The notes beneath the pieces are model-generated. The model searched no databases and had not been told where the DNA came from. It was given only the letters and a program-made list of their open reading frames with translations. Below are positions 17,040-24,422 of a stretch of 64,000 nucleotides of DNA, in pieces. The DNA comes from UBA11606 sp964504305. GTDB lineage: Bacteria > Actinomycetota > Acidimicrobiia > Acidimicrobiales > Aldehydirespiratoraceae. Position 1 is the first letter of the stretch; every line of letters begins with the position of its first letter. The stretch covers positions 186,001 to 250,000 of the forward strand of contig CAZDEB010000003.1 in NCBI GenBank assembly GCA_964504305.1. The letters are read 5' to 3'. Position numbers and translations under genes: made by a program.

Positions 17040-17114
17040 CGGGCTGTGGCGCAGCTTGGTTAGCGCGTCGGTCTGGGGGACCGAAGGTCGGAGGTTCAAA
17101 TCCTCTCAGCCCGA
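17040..17114 (+). tRNA. tRNA-Pro (anticodon GGG)
   Basis: Cloverleaf: acceptor stem CGGGCTG (17040-17046) pairs with CAGCCCG (17107-17113), discriminator A at 17114. The D stem is GCGC/GCGC, the anticodon stem is TCGGT/ACCGA with loop CTGGGGG (anticodon GGG at 17075-17077), and the T arm is GGAGG-TTCAAAT-CCTCT. CCA is not encoded. A TACGAT -10-like hexamer lies at 17023-17028. Confidence 0.95.
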
Positions 17115-17118
17115 CTCC

Positions 17119-17150
17119 GCGAAGATCCCTACTCTGGTAGGGATCTTCGC
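17119..17150 (+). terminator. Hairpin terminator after tRNA-Pro
   Basis: A perfect 14-base inverted repeat, GCGAAGATCCCTAC / GTAGGGATCTTCGC, with a TCTG loop, followed by CGTTTT. It ends the tRNA transcript and is the strongest hairpin in this part of the window. Confidence 0.85.
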
Positions 17151-17260
17151 CGTTTTGCGGCTGGTCATAGTTCGAGCGATGAAGGTCCGGGGCGACTCGA
17201 GCAGAGCTCTAGCGAGGACGCTCTGGCGAACACCTACCGCTCTGGTACTGTCCCGAAGGG

Positions 17261-18556
17261 GTGGTCATGGCTGGTGAACAACAAGGTGGCGGTACGTCCC
17301 GCTCGATCAGTGCGGAACAGAGGGGCGCAGAGCGTGACGTGTACGCCGGGGCCCAAGATGCCGGTGTGAAAATCGCGGGACTGGCCGAAGTCACGGTGTA
17401 CGAGGACAGCTTTGCCGGGAGCAAGGCCGAGCCCGTCCTCATCGGCCAGAAGATCACTGTGACAGTGCGGGTCGCCGCCGACGGTTCGATACTTCCTCGC
17501 CGCGAGAACAGCGACGGTTCCACCCCGCCCGCCACCTCGATCCTGACTATCGACGTGACCCCATCGGTCGAGTTCGATTCCAACGGCGACGCGCACGTGA
17601 TCTGGAACGGTCACGCCAGCCAGGTGGATGTGGGCAACGCGCATGTGATCGCATCATCGCTGTCCGGCCCGAGTCGTGAGAACGCGGACGCTCTCGAAGG
17701 TGGTCGTCCAGCCCTTGAGTACGGCAACGACCCGGCGTATATCGATGGGATTCTCGATCTCCACGCCACGACCCGAGCCGAAGCCGTCACCCAGGCTCTC
17801 GGGTCCTTGGCAGGCAGCGGCAGGATGAATGTAGGCGAGGCGGATCGGCCGCTAGGAGGCAAGCCATCGGCCAATCGGAGGACCAAAGTGGTTACGGCGG
17901 TGGCAGTGGCGGCTGCTGGCACCCTGGCTGTTCTCTCCCTCACGGGAAACTCAACGCCGCCCGACGCTGCGAATGATTCGGTGATCGAGTCACCGCTCGA
18001 TCAGGCCGAGACGGCGGCCACTGAGGATGAGCCTGCCGGATCGGAGACCGAGGGGCCTGAGGAATCGATTCCCAGCGGAGCGGCTGACTGGTCCACTGCC
18101 GACCCGCTCGGCGACTATGAGCAATGGTCCGATTTTGACGTGATCGACAGAACCCGCGAGCGCGGTGGCGTCAACGCCGGTGAGTTTCAGGATGCCGCTG
18201 ATCTTTCTGGCATCAGCGTGTCTGTAGCAGGCGACAGCACACTCGTGACCGTGAGCCACGCCGGTGACGCACAATCTTTTCAGGCCGAGTCGGAAGGCGA
18301 CTTTTCGGAATCGGTGGTAGTGGTGCTCTCTGACGGCACCCGCTGGGAGGTGATCTTCCACGATGACGGGTCGGTGAAGATCGTCTCGGCACCTCCGGGG
18401 GTGAGTGTCACCAAGGAATGGATCACGCCCCAGCAGGTGCTGTTCACACTTTCGGGAATCACCGTTGATGCCGGATCAACAATTGAAGCGACATTGTTCT
18501 TGGAGATCTTCGGCGGCGCAATGATCGATGTCGTCAACCTCATCGCCACCGGCTGA
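17261..18556 (+). CDS. Unrecognised membrane protein with extracellular domain
   Basis: I do not recognise this 431-residue protein. Residues 1-200 are soluble and acidic, with a beta-rich segment around VLIGQKITVTVRVAADGSIL. A membrane helix lies at about 209-228 (VVTAVAVAAAGTLAVLSL), preceded by NRRTK, which suggests the N-terminal half is cytoplasmic. An acidic linker (ETAATEDEPAGSETEGPEES) leads to an extracellular beta-rich domain. The start may be GTG 17261 or ATG 17267; TACTGT at 17246-17251 is a possible -10. It sits between tRNA-Pro and mscS with no operon partner. Confidence 0.65.
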   Translation: MVMAGEQQGGGTSRSISAEQRGAERDVYAGAQDAGVKIAGLAEVTVYEDSFAGSKAEPVLIGQKITVTVRVAADGSILPRRENSDGSTPPATSILTIDVTPSVEFDSNGDAHVIWNGHASQVDVGNAHVIASSLSGPSRENADALEGGRPALEYGNDPAYIDGILDLHATTRAEAVTQALGSLAGSGRMNVGEADRPLGGKPSANRRTKVVTAVAVAAAGTLAVLSLTGNSTPPDAANDSVIESPLDQAETAATEDEPAGSETEGPEESIPSGAADWSTADPLGDYEQWSDFDVIDRTRERGGVNAGEFQDAADLSGISVSVAGDSTLVTVSHAGDAQSFQAESEGDFSESVVVVLSDGTRWEVIFHDDGSVKIVSAPPGVSVTKEWITPQQVLFTLSGITVDAGSTIEATLFLEIFGGAMIDVVNLIATG

Positions 18557-18661
18557 CCGTCCGTCCCCAAGGTCGCGGCCATGGCGGGAATCTTCGTCCT
18601 TTCGGTCGCGTCTCTCGCACGGATACCTCCGAGGGTCTCAAGGCGAGGCCCTCGGACTCAC

Positions 18662-18667
18662 TAAGTT
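18662..18667 (+). promoter_or_regulatory. Putative -10 box, leaderless start of mscS
   Basis: TAAGTT is 6 bases before the ATG at 18674. Confidence 0.5.
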
Positions 18668-18673
18668 CAGGCG

Positions 18674-19915
18674 ATGATCGCCGCTGCTCCCGCCTGGTTC
18701 GCCGACACCTACCTGGGGATTGAGGTCCAACAGTATGTGGGCCTGGGGGTGCTGGCTGTTGTAGCGACGGTTGCTCACTTTGCTCTGGCTCGGGCGATCT
18801 GGCTGGTGGTACGGCGCCGGTACGGAGGCGATGAGCTGACCTATTGGGATGACCGGCGACGCCTGCTGAACCGGGCCTTGCTGCTGTTGTCGGTTGGTGT
18901 CACTGTGCTTGTGGGATTCCCGACCCTTGACTTCGATCCCGACGTTGAGAGGGTCGTCAATCAGGCGACCAGCCTCGTTGCCGCGGTGGCGATCATCTTG
19001 GTGGCCTACCGTGCCATCGACATCGGCGTCGATGTCCTCGCCAGACGCGCCACCGAGACCGAGACGATGCTCGACGACAGCCTGGTTCCGTTGTTGCGGA
19101 CGACGATGCGGCTATTTGTGACGGCCATCGGCATCTTGTTCGTGCTTCAGAATCTGAACGTCAATGTCTCGTCGTTGGTCGCGGGCTTGGGGCTGGGCGG
19201 TTTGGCCGTTGCGTTGGCCGCACAAGACACCGTGCGCAACGTGTTGGGTGGGGCCACGATCTTCGCTGACAAGCCCTTCGAAGTTGGCGACTGGGTCGTG
19301 GTCGACGGGGTTGAAGGCACTGTCGAGACGGTCGGATTCAGGTCGACGCGCGTGCGCACCTTCTACAACTCTTTGGTCAGCGTGCCCAACGGCAATCTGA
19401 TGAACGCCGAGATCGACAACATGGGTCAGCGTCGTTGGCGCCGCTACAAAACCACGCTCGGCGTGGGGTATCACACGACCACCGATCAGATGCAGGCCTT
19501 CGTTGAAGGGATCCGGGCCATAATCCAGGCCAGTCCCGGCATGCGTCAGGACTACTACATCGTCGAGTTCCATGGTTTCGGCGCGACGAGCCTCGATGTG
19601 TTGCTGTATTGCTTCATGGATGCCGCCGACTGGAATGAGGAACTGCGCACCCGTCACGTCCTCAACCTCGACATCATGCGACTCGCAGAGTCGCTGCAGG
19701 TCGAGTTCGCCTTCCCGACCCAGACTCTGCACATTGCCGCCGCACCCGGCCAGCCCCAGCATCTGCCGCAGGTGCCCGACCGGGCCCAACTTCGTGACGT
19801 GGTGAACTCGTTTGGACCCGGTGGAGAACGCGGCCAGCGAGTCGACAAGCCCATCACCGGCGGTCATGAGAGCGTTCTCGAAAGTCCCTACGCCCAAGCC
19901 GACGAGGGCGGCTAG
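18674..19915 (+). CDS. Small-conductance mechanosensitive channel (MscS family)
   Basis: The 413-residue protein has four predicted membrane segments; the last one carries the glycine/alanine-rich pore pattern GLGLGGLAVALAAQDTVRN typical of MscS TM3. The beta domain follows with FEVGDWVVVDGVEGTVE and RTFYNSLVSVPNGNLMNAEI. It releases solutes on osmotic downshock. The last 60 residues are a low-complexity tail not shared with the family core. A leaderless -10 box supports the ATG start. Confidence 0.9.
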   Translation: MIAAAPAWFADTYLGIEVQQYVGLGVLAVVATVAHFALARAIWLVVRRRYGGDELTYWDDRRRLLNRALLLLSVGVTVLVGFPTLDFDPDVERVVNQATSLVAAVAIILVAYRAIDIGVDVLARRATETETMLDDSLVPLLRTTMRLFVTAIGILFVLQNLNVNVSSLVAGLGLGGLAVALAAQDTVRNVLGGATIFADKPFEVGDWVVVDGVEGTVETVGFRSTRVRTFYNSLVSVPNGNLMNAEIDNMGQRRWRRYKTTLGVGYHTTTDQMQAFVEGIRAIIQASPGMRQDYYIVEFHGFGATSLDVLLYCFMDAADWNEELRTRHVLNLDIMRLAESLQVEFAFPTQTLHIAAAPGQPQHLPQVPDRAQLRDVVNSFGPGGERGQRVDKPITGGHESVLESPYAQADEGG

Positions 19916-20021
19916 TCGAGCGCTGTCTGTGATATCGAGGCGGGCCCTTGTGCAGGTCATAGATCCTCGATAGTGTCGCGACCCCGGGTTTCTCTCGACG
20001 AGGGGCCCAGAGAGGCTCACG

Positions 20022-20864
20022 ATGGCGAACAACGTAAAGGCCGCGATATTCCAGACTGCCTGGACCGGCGACAAGGACTCGATGATCGAGGTACACGAAC
20101 GAGCGGTAGCTGATGCGGCTGCTCAAGGTACCCAAGTCATGTGTTTCCAGGAACTTTTCTACGGCCCGTATTTCTGCCAGGTTCAAGACGCCGACTACTA
20201 CAGCTACGCCGAGGCCGTTCCCGACGGGCCTACGACCAAACAGTTCCAGGAGATCGCCGCGGCCCACGGCATGGTGCTGGTGCTTCCGATGTACGAAAAG
20301 GAACAAGAAGGCCTCTTGTACAACACCGCAGCCGTGATCGACGCCGATGGCTCGTATCTGGGGAAATACCGCAAGATTCATATTCCTCAGGTCAAAGGAT
20401 TTTGGGAAAAGTTCTATTTCCGGCCCGGCAATCTCGGCTACCCGGTCTTCGATACTGCGGTTGGCAAGGTGGCGGTCAACATCTGCTACGACCGTCATTT
20501 CCCGGAAGGCTGGCGCGAGCTCGGATTGAATGGCGCCGAGATTGTCTTCAATCCGTCGGCGACCAGTCGGGGTTTGTCGGCCTACCTTTGGAAGCTCGAG
20601 CAGACTGCGTCGGCCGCCGCCAACATGTATTACGTCGGGGCGATCAACCGGATCGGGGTCGAGCCACTCGGCGAGAACGACTTCTACGGCACCAGCTATT
20701 TTGCGTCGCCGCGGGGCGAGTTTGTGGGCGACGTCGCTTCTGACGCCGCGGAGGAACTGGTGGTGCGTGACCTTGACCTCGACGCCATCGGCGAAACCAG
20801 AGCCCAATGGGCGTTCTACCGCGACCGCAGGCCCGACATGTACAACGCCATCGCCAGGGCCTAG
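20022..20864 (+). CDS. Nitrilase-superfamily amidohydrolase, probable beta-ureidopropionase
   Basis: The 280-residue protein has the catalytic triad of the superfamily: Glu in CFQELFYGPYF, Lys in GKYRKIHIPQ and Cys in NICYDRHFPEGWRELG. The GFWEKFYFRPGN segment is typical of N-carbamoyl-beta-alanine and N-carbamoylputrescine amidohydrolases. Next to a dihydropyrimidinase gene, the likely substrate is N-carbamoyl-beta-alanine, the last step of reductive uracil breakdown, releasing ammonia, CO2 and beta-alanine. An AGAGAGG sequence precedes the ATG, and TAGTGT at 19971-19976 may be its promoter. Confidence 0.85.
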   Translation: MANNVKAAIFQTAWTGDKDSMIEVHERAVADAAAQGTQVMCFQELFYGPYFCQVQDADYYSYAEAVPDGPTTKQFQEIAAAHGMVLVLPMYEKEQEGLLYNTAAVIDADGSYLGKYRKIHIPQVKGFWEKFYFRPGNLGYPVFDTAVGKVAVNICYDRHFPEGWRELGLNGAEIVFNPSATSRGLSAYLWKLEQTASAAANMYYVGAINRIGVEPLGENDFYGTSYFASPRGEFVGDVASDAAEELVVRDLDLDAIGETRAQWAFYRDRRPDMYNAIARA

Positions 20865-20875
20865 GGGACGAGACC

Positions 20876-22288
20876 ATGAGCTTGTTCATCAAGAGCGGCA
20901 CCGTGATCAGCGCAACCGGGGCCGGACAAAACGACGTGCTCGTCGACGGCGAAACAATCACCGCGGTGTTTGCGCCGGGGAGCGCTCCGGCTCTAAGTGC
21001 CGAGTCTGGCGCCGATCGGGTAATCGACGCCACCGGCAAATATGTGATCCCGGGCGGAGTCGATGTTCATACCCACATGGAACTGCCGTTCGGTGGCACA
21101 TTTGCCTCCGACACCTTCGAGACCGGTTCGCGTGCCGCGGCATGGGGCGGTACCACGACCATCGTCGATTTTGCCGTTCAGAGTCACGGGCGGGGCGTTC
21201 GCGAATGTCTCGACGAATGGATGGCCAAGGCCGAGAACAACTGTGCCATCGACTACGGCTTTCACATGATCATCGGCGATGTCAACGACGACTCGCTGCG
21301 AGAAATGACCAAACTCGTCGACGAAGGCATCACCAGTTTCAAGCTGTTCATGGCGTACCCCGGCGTGTTCTATAGCGACGATGGTCAGATTCTGAGGGCC
21401 ATGCAAAATGCGGCCAACAGCGGTGGCCTGATCATGATGCACGCCGAGAACGGGATCGCCATCGACGTGCTGGCCGAGCAGGCAGTGGCGCGAGGCGAGA
21501 CCGACCCGATCAACCACGGTTTGGTGCGGCGCGAGGAGTTCGAGTCCGAGGCCACCCACCGAGCCATCAAACTGGCCAAAGTCGGCGCCGCTCCGCTCTA
21601 TATCGTGCACCTGTCCGCCTCCGAAGCGCTGGTCGAGGTGGCGCGAGCCCGAGACGGTGGTGCCAATGTCTTTGCCGAAACTTGTCCGCAATATCTTTAC
21701 CTCAGCCTCGAGGATCACCTCGGGGCCCCCGGCTTCGACGGGGCCGGCTATGTGTGTTCGACACCGTTGAGGAGCAAACACGAACATCACGCTCGCGATC
21801 TTTGGAAAGGCCTGCGCACCGACGACCTCTCGGTGGTCGCCACCGACCACTGCCCGTTTTGCATGAAGGACCAAAAGGAGCTGGGCCGAGACGATTTCCG
21901 GGCGATCCCCAACGGGATCGGTGGCGTCGAACATCGTATGGATCTGATCTATCAGGGAGTGCTGGCCAACGAGATCACCCTTCCCCGGTGGGTCGAGTTG
22001 TGTGCCACGACCCCGGCCCGGATGTTTGGCATGTATCCGCAAAAGGGCGTCATACAACCCGGTTCAGACGCCGACATCGTGCTCTATGACCCCGCGGCGT
22101 CGTGGTCGATCAGCGTCGACAACCACCACATGAATATGGACTACTCCGCCTACGAAGGTTTCGACGTGCAAGGCAAGGTAGACACCGTTATTTCTCGGGG
22201 CAAAGTTCTGATCGAGGGCGGCGATTATCACGGTAAAGCCGGCGATGGCAAGTACGTGCGCCGCTCCCTCACCCAGTATTTGATGTGA
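20876..22288 (+). CDS. hydA: Dihydropyrimidinase / D-hydantoinase
   Basis: The 470-residue amidohydrolase has the zinc ligands DVHTHMELPFGGT, the carboxylated-lysine segment SFKLFMAYPGVF, the HAENG and HLSASEALV histidines, and the catalytic ATDHCPFCMKDQK. It opens dihydrouracil (or hydantoins) to carbamoyl amino acids. The ATG at 20876 lies 11 bases after the amidohydrolase stop, with GGGGACGAGA upstream, so the two form an operon. The last codons and the stop are copied just downstream in a 17-base tandem repeat. Confidence 0.93.
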   Translation: MSLFIKSGTVISATGAGQNDVLVDGETITAVFAPGSAPALSAESGADRVIDATGKYVIPGGVDVHTHMELPFGGTFASDTFETGSRAAAWGGTTTIVDFAVQSHGRGVRECLDEWMAKAENNCAIDYGFHMIIGDVNDDSLREMTKLVDEGITSFKLFMAYPGVFYSDDGQILRAMQNAANSGGLIMMHAENGIAIDVLAEQAVARGETDPINHGLVRREEFESEATHRAIKLAKVGAAPLYIVHLSASEALVEVARARDGGANVFAETCPQYLYLSLEDHLGAPGFDGAGYVCSTPLRSKHEHHARDLWKGLRTDDLSVVATDHCPFCMKDQKELGRDDFRAIPNGIGGVEHRMDLIYQGVLANEITLPRWVELCATTPARMFGMYPQKGVIQPGSDADIVLYDPAASWSISVDNHHMNMDYSAYEGFDVQGKVDTVISRGKVLIEGGDYHGKAGDGKYVRRSLTQYLM

Positions 22289-22306
22289 ACCAGTATCTGA
22301 TGTGAA
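22273..22306. repeat. 17-base tandem duplication spanning the hydA stop
   Basis: CCAGTATTTGATGTGAA (22273-22289) is followed at once by CCAGTATCTGATGTGAA (22290-22306), one mismatch, then by CCAGT. The first copy holds the last codons of hydA and its TGA, so the second copy is a duplicated gene end that is not translated. Confidence 0.85.
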
Positions 22307-22341
22307 CCAGTTGCTGGCGGCCCCAACCGAAAGGATTCACC

Positions 22342-23340
22342 ATGGACTTCGGCGTCGTTTTACAAACCGACCCTCCGGCAGCACGGGTAATCGAGCTTGC
22401 CACGGCGGCCGAAACCTTGGGGTTCTCGCACGCCTGGACCTTCGATAGTCACATTCTGTGGCAAGAGCCCTACGTCATCTATTCGCAGATTCTGGCCCAA
22501 ACCGAGCAGATGACGGTCGGACCGATGGTGACCAACCCTGGTACTCGTAACTGGACCGTGACCGGCTCTACTTATGCGACTCTTAACGAGATGTTCGGCA
22601 ACCGCACCATTTGCGGCATTGGCCGCGGTGACTCGGCGATGCGGGTCCTTGGCCACAAGCCGTCGACTCTGGCCACTCTCTCCGATGCCATGAAAGTGAT
22701 CAAGGGCATCGCGCAAGGCGAAGAGGTGACCTACAACGGCACTCAACAGCAACTTCCGTGGGCTGAGCAATCAGAGTTGCCGGTGCTCATGGCCGGGTAC
22801 GGGCCAAAGGCGTTACACCTTTGTGGCAGCGAGTCCGATGGATTCATCCTTCAGTTGGCCGACCCGCAGATCGCGGCGTGGACGATTGATGCCGTCAAAT
22901 CGGCGGCGTCGGACGCCGGCCGCGATCCGGATTCGCTCTACATTTGTGTCGCCGCACCGGCCTACGTTGGTGACGACATCAACCACCAGCGTGAGCAATG
23001 TCGGTGGTTTGGCGGCATGGTCGGCAACCATGTAGCCGACCTGGTTGAGCGATACGGCGAGACAAGTGATCTGGTGCCCCAGGCGCTCACCGACTACATC
23101 AAAGGCCGTGAGGGCTACGACTATTCGGGGCACGGCAAGGCCGGCAACGCTCATACCGACTTTGTGCCGGACGAAATCATCGATCGATTCTGTGTCCTGG
23201 GTCCCGCCGCTCGGCATATCGAACGGATCGAAGAGTTGGCGGCGCTGGGCGTCGACCAGTTTGCGGTTTACCTGATGCACGATCAAAAACACGAGACCCT
23301 TGCCGCCTACGGCCGCGACGTGATTCCAAGCCTGGCTTGA
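22342..23340 (+). CDS. LLM-class F420-dependent oxidoreductase linked to pyrimidine degradation
   Basis: The 332-residue TIM-barrel protein has features of the luciferase-like F420 family: MDFGVVLQTDPPAARVIELA, the SHAWTFDSHILW segment and GIGRGDSAMRVLG. It belongs with the subfamily often found beside hydantoinase genes. It follows hydA in the same direction with an AAAGGA ribosome binding site. Since no dihydropyrimidine dehydrogenase is present nearby, it may supply the reductive first step using F420H2; this is inference. Confidence 0.8.
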   Translation: MDFGVVLQTDPPAARVIELATAAETLGFSHAWTFDSHILWQEPYVIYSQILAQTEQMTVGPMVTNPGTRNWTVTGSTYATLNEMFGNRTICGIGRGDSAMRVLGHKPSTLATLSDAMKVIKGIAQGEEVTYNGTQQQLPWAEQSELPVLMAGYGPKALHLCGSESDGFILQLADPQIAAWTIDAVKSAASDAGRDPDSLYICVAAPAYVGDDINHQREQCRWFGGMVGNHVADLVERYGETSDLVPQALTDYIKGREGYDYSGHGKAGNAHTDFVPDEIIDRFCVLGPAARHIERIEELAALGVDQFAVYLMHDQKHETLAAYGRDVIPSLA

Positions 23341-23456
23341 CCGCGTTTCTCAATGTTTTAACAACTTGTGCTCTTCACCGGCATTTAGTGTTACTTTAAC
23401 CCTCATCCAATTGGGGGGATAAGGAAATACAAAAGGTTCTACTTTCGCGTAGCCCG

Positions 23457-23834
23457 GTGGAGACGATCGTCGCGATCGTTGGCCTATGGGTCATTGTCGT
23501 TGCCGGCGTGGTGATTCCTGCCTACATCAACTACGAGGCGCCGCCGGAGATTTTGTTCACTGACACCGAGTCGATCGAACTGACCGAGTTCTCGTTCAGC
23601 CAAACCGATATCACCGTTGCGCCCGGTACCGACCTGACGTTCGAGCTGCTCAACGTCGGCGGGAGCCAGCACAATTTCGGCTTCAGTGACGACAACGTGA
23701 CCGAGCGCATCAAGCCCGGAAACACTGACTCGTTTCACGCTGGCGTCCTGACCAAGGACCGAACCTTCTTCTGCGGCATCCCTGGTCACCGGGATAACGG
23801 CATGGAGCTGACGGTCCATGTCAGCGGCAGCTAG
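23457..23834 (+). CDS. Membrane-anchored cupredoxin-like protein
   Basis: The 125-residue protein has one N-terminal membrane helix (IVAIVGLWVIVVAGVVIPAY) and a cupredoxin fold. Likely copper ligands are the His in GSQHNFGF and the Cys, His and Met in FFCGIPGHRDNGM, the C-x4-H-x4-M pattern of a type 1 site. The start is a GTG at 23457; the ATG-less leader contains AAGGAAAT further upstream. The next gene encodes a second cupredoxin-like protein with the same ELTEFS opening strand. Confidence 0.75.
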   Translation: METIVAIVGLWVIVVAGVVIPAYINYEAPPEILFTDTESIELTEFSFSQTDITVAPGTDLTFELLNVGGSQHNFGFSDDNVTERIKPGNTDSFHAGVLTKDRTFFCGIPGHRDNGMELTVHVSGS

Positions 23835-23886
23835 CGGCGCGGCATCAACTTCGCTACAACCACCAACCACAGAAATGGGCGAATAC

Positions 23887-24342
23887 ATGAGAATACGAAA
23901 CACCACCCGGGTGATGGCTGCGGTCTTGGCATCGGGACTCTTCGTTGGAGCTTGCGGGTCCGACGACGACAATTCCTTGAGCGTTGAACTGACCGAATTT
24001 TCGGTAACGGTCAGCGGTTCGGCCTCCTCCGGCGAAATCACGGTTAACGCCAGCAATGTCGGCGGCGAGGACCACGAACTCGTAGTGGTCAAGGGAATCT
24101 CGGTTGAGGACCTGGCCCAGTATCAGGACGAAACTGGGTTCGTTGTCGAAGATGACCTGCCCGAAGGAGCGTTCATCGACGAGATCAGCGAGTTCGAGGC
24201 CGGCAGCGACGCGTCGGGCGTGTTCAACCTCGAACCAGGTGAGTACGTCTTCTTCTGCAATATCACCGAAGAGCAAGACGATGGAACCTGGGAAAGCCAT
24301 TACACCGAAGGCATGCATGCCGCGGTGACCATCGGTTCTTAG
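23887..24342 (+). CDS. Cupredoxin-like lipoprotein
   Basis: The 151-residue protein has a lipoprotein signal peptide with lipobox LFVGAC (Cys23), then a cupredoxin-like domain. Possible metal ligands are His in EDHELVVV and Cys, His and Met in VFFCNITEEQ...SHYTEGM. SVELTEFSVTVSG parallels SIELTEFSFSQTD in the preceding protein, so the two may have arisen by duplication. I chose the ATG at 23887 because it places the signal peptide at the N-terminus; the open frame extends upstream to 23818. Confidence 0.8.
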   Translation: MRIRNTTRVMAAVLASGLFVGACGSDDDNSLSVELTEFSVTVSGSASSGEITVNASNVGGEDHELVVVKGISVEDLAQYQDETGFVVEDDLPEGAFIDEISEFEAGSDASGVFNLEPGEYVFFCNITEEQDDGTWESHYTEGMHAAVTIGS

Positions 24343-24361
24343 CGACCTCTCCATAACGAAC

Positions 24362-24402
24362 CGAGACGAGGGCGGGCCGTTCCAGGGCCCGCCCTCGTCT
24401 CG
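24362..24402 (+). terminator. Strong hairpin terminator after the cupredoxin genes
   Basis: A 17-base perfect inverted repeat, CGAGACGAGGGCGGGCC / GGCCCGCCCTCGTCTCG, with a 7-base loop GTTCCAG. A T-tract is lacking, as is usual in GC-rich genomes. Confidence 0.8.
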
Positions 24403-24410
24403 TTCGCTGG

Positions 24411-24416
24411 TAGAAC
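24411..24416 (+). promoter_or_regulatory. Possible -10 box, leaderless start of the beta-galactosidase gene
   Basis: TAGAAC lies 6 bases before the GTG at 24423. The last base differs from TAnnnT but the spacing matches the other leaderless genes. Confidence 0.35.
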
Positions 24417-24422
24417 TCGTTT

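Noticed and set aside
17040..18673. tRNA-Pro as the attachment site of an integrated element
   Set aside because: No integrase gene and no direct repeat of the tRNA 3' end downstream were found.
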